From Salinigranum halophilum (GTDB lineage: Archaea; Halobacteriota; Halobacteria; Halobacteriales; Haloferacaceae): a stretch of 64,000 nt of DNA. The position numbers were made by a program, and so were the translations under genes. Shown here piece after piece: positions 60,451-64,000 of this stretch; positions within the stretch are counted from its first letter, which is position 1; every line of letters starts with the position of its first letter. The stretch is from assembly GCF_007004735.1 (NCBI RefSeq), contig NZ_SSNL01000005.1, forward strand, positions 372,001-436,000, read 5' to 3'. The notes beneath the pieces are model-generated. The model was given only the letters and a program-made list of their open reading frames with translations. It made no database searches and was not told the origin of the DNA.

Positions 60451-61863
60451 TTACGCCTCGGCCTCGACGGTCTCGGCCGACTCGTCCTCGCGGTAGTACT
60501 TCTCGATGAGTTCCTCGTCGATGCGGTTGAGCTCCTCTTTCGGGAGCATCGACAGGAGGTCCCAGCCGATGTCGAGGGTCTCGTCGATAGAGCGTTCGGT
60601 GGTGAAGCCCTGGTCGACGAACTCGTCCTCGAAGCGCTCGGCGAAGTCGAGGTACTTGTTGTCTCGTTCGCTGAGTGCCTCGCGACCGACGATGTTCACC
60701 AGGTCGCGGAGGTCCTCACCCTCCGCGTACGCGGCGTACATCTGGTCGGAGACGTCGGCGTGGTCCTCGCGGGTGAGGCCTTCGCCGATTCCGTCGTCCA
60801 TCAGCCGGGAGAGCGACGGAAGCACGTTGACCGGGGGCTGGACGCCCTGGGAGTTGAGATTCCGGTCGACGTAGATCTGTCCCTCGGTGATGTACCCGGT
60901 CAGGTCCGGAATCGGGTGCGTGTCGTCGTCACCCGGCATCGTGAGGATGGGAATCTGCGTGACGGAGCCCTCACGACCCTGGATACGGCCGGCGCGCTCG
61001 TACAGCGTCGCCAGGTCGGTGTACATGTACCCGGGGTAGCCACGGCGACCCGGCACCTCCTCGCGGGCGGCACCGATCTCGCGCAGCGCCTCACAGTAGT
61101 TCGTCATGTCCGTGAGGATGACCAGGACGTGGTAGCCCTTGTCGAACGCGAGGTACTCGGCCGTGGTGAGGGCGAGTCGCGGCGTGACCGTCCGCTCGAC
61201 GGCAGGGTCGTCCGCGAGGTTCATGAAGACCACGGAGCGCTCGAGTGCGCCCGTTCGCTCGAAGTCCTCCATGAACTCGTTGGCCTCCTCAGCGGTGATA
61301 CCCATCGCGCCGAAGATGACAGCGAACTCGGAGCCTTCGCCGCCTTCGTCCTCTTCAGGGACGGTCGCCTGCCGGGCGACCTGCAGTGCGAGGTCGTTGT
61401 GCGGCAGCCCAGAGCCGGAGAAGATGGGCAGCTTCTGGCCCCGAACCAGCGTGTTCATGCCGTCGATGGCCGACACGCCCGTCTGGATGAACTCCTCGGG
61501 GTACTCCCGGGAGTAGGGGTTGATGGCGGCACCGACGATGTCGCGACGCTCGTCGGGGACGATCTCGGGGCCGCCGTCGATGGGCTGACCCGAGCCGTCG
61601 AGGACCCGGCCGAGGAGGTCCTCGGTGACGGGCATCTTCAGCGTCTCGCCGAGGAAGGTGACGGACGCGTTCTTGTCGATACCGGTAGTGCCCTCGAACA
61701 CCTGGATGGCGACGACGCCCTCCGAGGACTCGAGCACCTGGCCGCGCTTGGTGTCGCCGTCGGGCGTCTCGATCTCGACGATCTCGTCGTACCCGATCGG
61801 CTGGTCGACCTCGGCGAACACCAGCGGACCGCTGATCTCGGTGATAGTCTGGTACTTCTTCAT
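60451..61863 (-). CDS. atpB: A-type ATP synthase subunit B
   Basis: This 470-residue regulatory, non-catalytic nucleotide-binding subunit alternates with A in the head. It opens [20 protein letters not shown], and the P-loop is degenerate ([17 protein letters not shown] instead of GKT), as usual for B. The ARVGG-like arginine region is [20 protein letters not shown]. The start ATG at 61863 follows the atpA stop with one base between them, so the genes are translationally coupled. In standard haloarchaeal order atpD follows; here bat, bop and crtY come next. Confidence 0.96.
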   Translation of the reverse strand: MKKYQTITEISGPLVFAEVDQPIGYDEIVEIETPDGDTKRGQVLESSEGVVAIQVFEGTTGIDKNASVTFLGETLKMPVTEDLLGRVLDGSGQPIDGGPEIVPDERRDIVGAAINPYSREYPEEFIQTGVSAIDGMNTLVRGQKLPIFSGSGLPHNDLALQVARQATVPEEDEGGEGSEFAVIFGAMGITAEEANEFMEDFERTGALERSVVFMNLADDPAVERTVTPRLALTTAEYLAFDKGYHVLVILTDMTNYCEALREIGAAREEVPGRRGYPGYMYTDLATLYERAGRIQGREGSVTQIPILTMPGDDDTHPIPDLTGYITEGQIYVDRNLNSQGVQPPVNVLPSLSRLMDDGIGEGLTREDHADVSDQMYAAYAEGEDLRDLVNIVGREALSERDNKYLDFAERFEDEFVDQGFTTERSIDETLDIGWDLLSMLPKEELNRIDEELIEKYYREDESAETVEAEA

Positions 61864-61864
61864 G

Positions 61865-63622
61865 TTAGTACTTCTCCCGGAGCTGCGACGCGAGGTCGTC
61901 TTTGAGCTCCTCGATGTACTCCTCCCAGTCCTCCTGGACACCGATGCGGTTCAGCCGCGGAGCGGCCTCGATAGACGTGATCTCGGGCACCGGGACGCCC
62001 GCGCCGAGGGCGTCGAACGCCTCGTCGTTGAACGTCTTGATGGCGGTGAGGATACCGTACGTCTTCGCCGGTTCGCAGTAGGTGTCCGTCGGGTGGAACG
62101 CGTTCTGCTGGAGGTACGCCTCGCGGAGGTAGCGGGCCACCTCGAGGGTGAGCTGCTGGTCCTCCGGCAAGGCGTCCTTCCCGACCAGCTGGACGATCTC
62201 CTGGAGTTCGGCCTCCTCGTCGAGGGTGTCGACCGCCCACTGGCGGATCTCCGACCACTCGTCGGTGACGTTGTCCTGGAACCAGGGGTCGAGCTGTTCG
62301 CGGTACAGGGAGTACGACTCGTTCCAGTTGATGGAGGGGAAGTGCCGACGCTCGGCGAGGTCGGCGTCGAGCGCCCAGAAGCACTTCACGATACGCAGGG
62401 TGTTCTGCGTGACCGGCTCGGAGAAGTCGCCGCCGGGCGGCGAGACGGCCCCGATGACCGAGATAGAGCCCTCGGTGCCGTTGATGTTCTCGAAGTAGCC
62501 GGCACGCTCGTAGAACTGCGAGAGGCGCGCGGAGAGGTAGGCGGGGTAGCCCTCCTCGCCGGGCATCTCCTCCAGTCGGGAGGAGATCTCGCGCATGGCC
62601 TCGGCCCACCGGGAGGTGGAGTCGGCCATCAGCGCCACGTCGTACCCCATGTCGCGGTAGAACTCCGCGATGGTGATGCCCGTGTACACGCACGATTCGC
62701 GTGCGGCGACGGGCATGTTCGACGTGTTGGCGATGAGCGACGTGCGGGCCATGAGCGGGTTCCCCGTCTTCGGGTCGTCCAGTTCGGGGAAGTCCTCGAT
62801 GACCTCGGTCATCTCGTTACCGCGCTCGCCACAGCCGACGTAGACGACGATGTCGGCGTCGGCCCACTTCGCGAGCTGGTGCTGGGTGACGGTCTTTCCG
62901 GAGCCGAACGGACCGGGAATCGCGGCCGTCCCACCCTTCGCGATGGGGAACAGGCCGTCGAGGATGCGCTGCCCCGACACGAGCGGTTCGGTCGGGGTCT
63001 GCTTCTCCACGCTCGGCCGGGCCGAACGGACCGGCCACTCCTGGTGCATCGTGATCTCCTCGCCGCTCTCGAGGGTGACGACCGCCTCTTCGACGTTGAA
63101 GTCGCCCGCTTCCGCGGCTTCGACGACGCCGCCCTCGGAGCCGGGGGGCACCATGACCTTGTGGTCGATGCTCACCGTCTCCTCGACGACGCCGACGACG
63201 TCACCGGATTCGACCTCGTCACCGACCTCGACGGTGGGCTCGAAGGCCCACTCCTTCTCGAGGTCGATGCCGGGGGCGTCGACGCCGCGGTCGAGGAACG
63301 CACTGTTCATCTTGGATTCGAGGACGTCGAGGGGCCGCTGGACACCGTCGTAGATGGAGTCCAGCAGTCCCGGCCCCAGGTCGACCGTCAGCGGCTCGCC
63401 CGTGTTCTCGACGGGTTCGCCCGGGCCGACGCCGGAGGTCTCCTCGTACACCTGGATGGTCGTGATGTCGCCTTCGATCTCGATGACTTCGCCCATCAGC
63501 CCTTCGTCGCCCACGTAGACGACGTCGTTCATCCGGGCGTCGAGGTCGACGGCCTGTACGACCGGACCACTCACGCTCTCGATGATGCCGTCCTCTCGGA
63601 CGTCCTGTGTTGCCTGACTCAT
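61865..63622 (-). CDS. atpA: A-type ATP synthase subunit A (catalytic)
   Basis: This 585-residue catalytic subunit has the P-loop [19 protein letters not shown] (about residues 219-226 for GSGKT), the archaeal non-homologous bulge region before it and the [17 protein letters not shown] block. The nucleotide-binding [11 protein letters not shown] follows the P-loop. There is no intein. It starts three bases after the atpF stop. Together with B it forms the A3B3 hexamer that makes ATP from the proton gradient. Confidence 0.97.
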   Translation of the reverse strand: MSQATQDVREDGIIESVSGPVVQAVDLDARMNDVVYVGDEGLMGEVIEIEGDITTIQVYEETSGVGPGEPVENTGEPLTVDLGPGLLDSIYDGVQRPLDVLESKMNSAFLDRGVDAPGIDLEKEWAFEPTVEVGDEVESGDVVGVVEETVSIDHKVMVPPGSEGGVVEAAEAGDFNVEEAVVTLESGEEITMHQEWPVRSARPSVEKQTPTEPLVSGQRILDGLFPIAKGGTAAIPGPFGSGKTVTQHQLAKWADADIVVYVGCGERGNEMTEVIEDFPELDDPKTGNPLMARTSLIANTSNMPVAARESCVYTGITIAEFYRDMGYDVALMADSTSRWAEAMREISSRLEEMPGEEGYPAYLSARLSQFYERAGYFENINGTEGSISVIGAVSPPGGDFSEPVTQNTLRIVKCFWALDADLAERRHFPSINWNESYSLYREQLDPWFQDNVTDEWSEIRQWAVDTLDEEAELQEIVQLVGKDALPEDQQLTLEVARYLREAYLQQNAFHPTDTYCEPAKTYGILTAIKTFNDEAFDALGAGVPVPEITSIEAAPRLNRIGVQEDWEEYIEELKDDLASQLREKY

Positions 63623-63625
63623 GTG

Positions 63626-63946
63626 TTATTCGTCCATTAGGTCGATACCGATGGCTCGTTTGATCTGTTCGCGGAGGCCGCCCGCGCCGGCGCCGCCGCC
63701 GAGAGTGACGAGCACCGGTTCGATGCTCCCCTCGACGGCCTGTCGAGCCTGCCGGGACAGGTGGTCCATGTCGTCGTCGTGCATCACGATGATGCCGACC
63801 TCGTCGTCGTCGAGCGTCTCCATAACGGCCTCGTCGAGCGATTCGTCCTTCTCCTCGTCGGGGACGTTCCGGAACTTCCGGACGCCCGCGAGGCGAAAGC
63901 CCGTGGTGAAGTCGGGGCTGCCGACCACGGCAATCTCCTGACTCAT
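63626..63946 (-). CDS. atpF: A-type ATP synthase subunit F
   Basis: This 106-residue central-stalk subunit has a Rossmann-like fold with the opening MSQEIAVVGSPDFTTGFRLAG. The conserved acidic strand is DDEVGIIVMHDDDM. The C-terminal half has the helical VLVTLGGGAGAGGLREQIKRA. It overlaps the upstream atpC stop by an ATGA junction and is followed by atpA after three bases. Confidence 0.95.
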   Translation of the reverse strand: MSQEIAVVGSPDFTTGFRLAGVRKFRNVPDEEKDESLDEAVMETLDDDEVGIIVMHDDDMDHLSRQARQAVEGSIEPVLVTLGGGAGAGGLREQIKRAIGIDLMDE

Positions 63947-64000
63947 AGTATCACCAGTTCCTCCTCGATCTGCTCGGGGGAGAGGCCGGCCTCGCGGGCT
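63943..64000 (-). CDS. atpC: A-type ATP synthase subunit C (3' end only)
   Basis: The last 18 codons are visible, reading REAGLSPEQIEEELVIL before a TGA that overlaps the atpF ATG (ATGA). The helical, acidic tail and operon position identify subunit C, the collar that joins the stalk to the membrane rotor. The rest lies beyond the window. Confidence 0.8.
   Translation of the reverse strand, partial: AREAGLSPEQIEEELVIL

Noticed and set aside
60397-63640. Long plus-strand frames across atpB and atpA
   Set aside because: Antisense shadows of the ATP synthase genes caused by haloarchaeal codon bias; no start or domain of their own.
1-64000. CRISPR arrays and rRNA genes
   Set aside because: No regularly spaced repeats of 25-40 bases and no 16S, 23S or 5S sequence are seen in the window.

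Overview
The window is a stretch of haloarchaeal (class Halobacteria) chromosome. The DNA is GC-rich and the proteins are very rich in Asp and Glu. Many genes carry a TATA box (box A) about 25-30 bases before the start codon, as expected for leaderless transcripts. The gene content is archaeal: A-type ATP synthase, thermosome, aRF-1, aEF-1alpha, TiaS, CDP-archaeol synthase and bacteriorhodopsin. Long stretches (atp genes, aRF-1, MinD-like ATPase, argS, rbkR-ribB, pyrE, carS) have the gene order I recall from Haloferax-type genomes, so a member of the Haloferacales is likely. The species cannot be named from the sequence.

Layout. 1-8400: pdxT (partial), Sec61beta, thioredoxin, L40e, a metallo-beta-lactamase hydrolase, a probable uracil-repair pair (DUF99 plus family-4 UDG), hisH, a Nudix/eIF2B-like fusion, prephenate dehydratase and two Hsp20 genes. 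8400-19250: leuS, an alanine dehydrogenase/ornithine cyclodeaminase, a thermosome subunit, small conserved haloarchaeal proteins and a PQQ-type sugar dehydrogenase lipoprotein. 19250-26000: aEF-1alpha without its usual S10 partner, tRNA-Ser(GGA) followed by partial copies of its 3' end, ridA-ilvA, DoxX and citrate synthase. 26000-36500: a PhoU/TrkA-C protein, regulators, an MFS carrier, an AstE/AspA-like protein, a threonine synthase homologue, Nudix, TiaS and a HTH regulator. 36500-47400: purine/pyrimidine salvage (permease, HTH-phosphoribosyltransferase, pyrE), carS, ilvE, the riboflavin operon rbkR-ribB, and argS. 47400-48880: a solitary tnpB element. 48900-53470: a MinD-like ATPase with a long acidic tail and a MinD-like amphipathic tip, a 1.7-kb AT-richer island with strong RNA hairpins and a small winged-helix gene, then aRF-1. 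53500-55640: two tandem paralogous regulators and a small zinc-binding protein. 55700-64000: the ATP synthase genes C-F-A-B and D.

The most notable feature is that a complete bacteriorhodopsin module (bat with a LOV photosensor domain, bop, and the lycopene cyclase crtY) lies, in the same direction, between atpB and atpD. A light-driven proton pump and its regulator therefore sit inside the gene set of the machine that uses the proton gradient. The bop promoter has a near-perfect match to the Halobacterium bop upstream activator sequence, and next to it are three CTAGAA hexamers spaced exactly 10 bp apart. The second region worth attention is the low-GC island between minD and aRF-1, which holds a candidate structured RNA just upstream of an orphan winged-helix gene.
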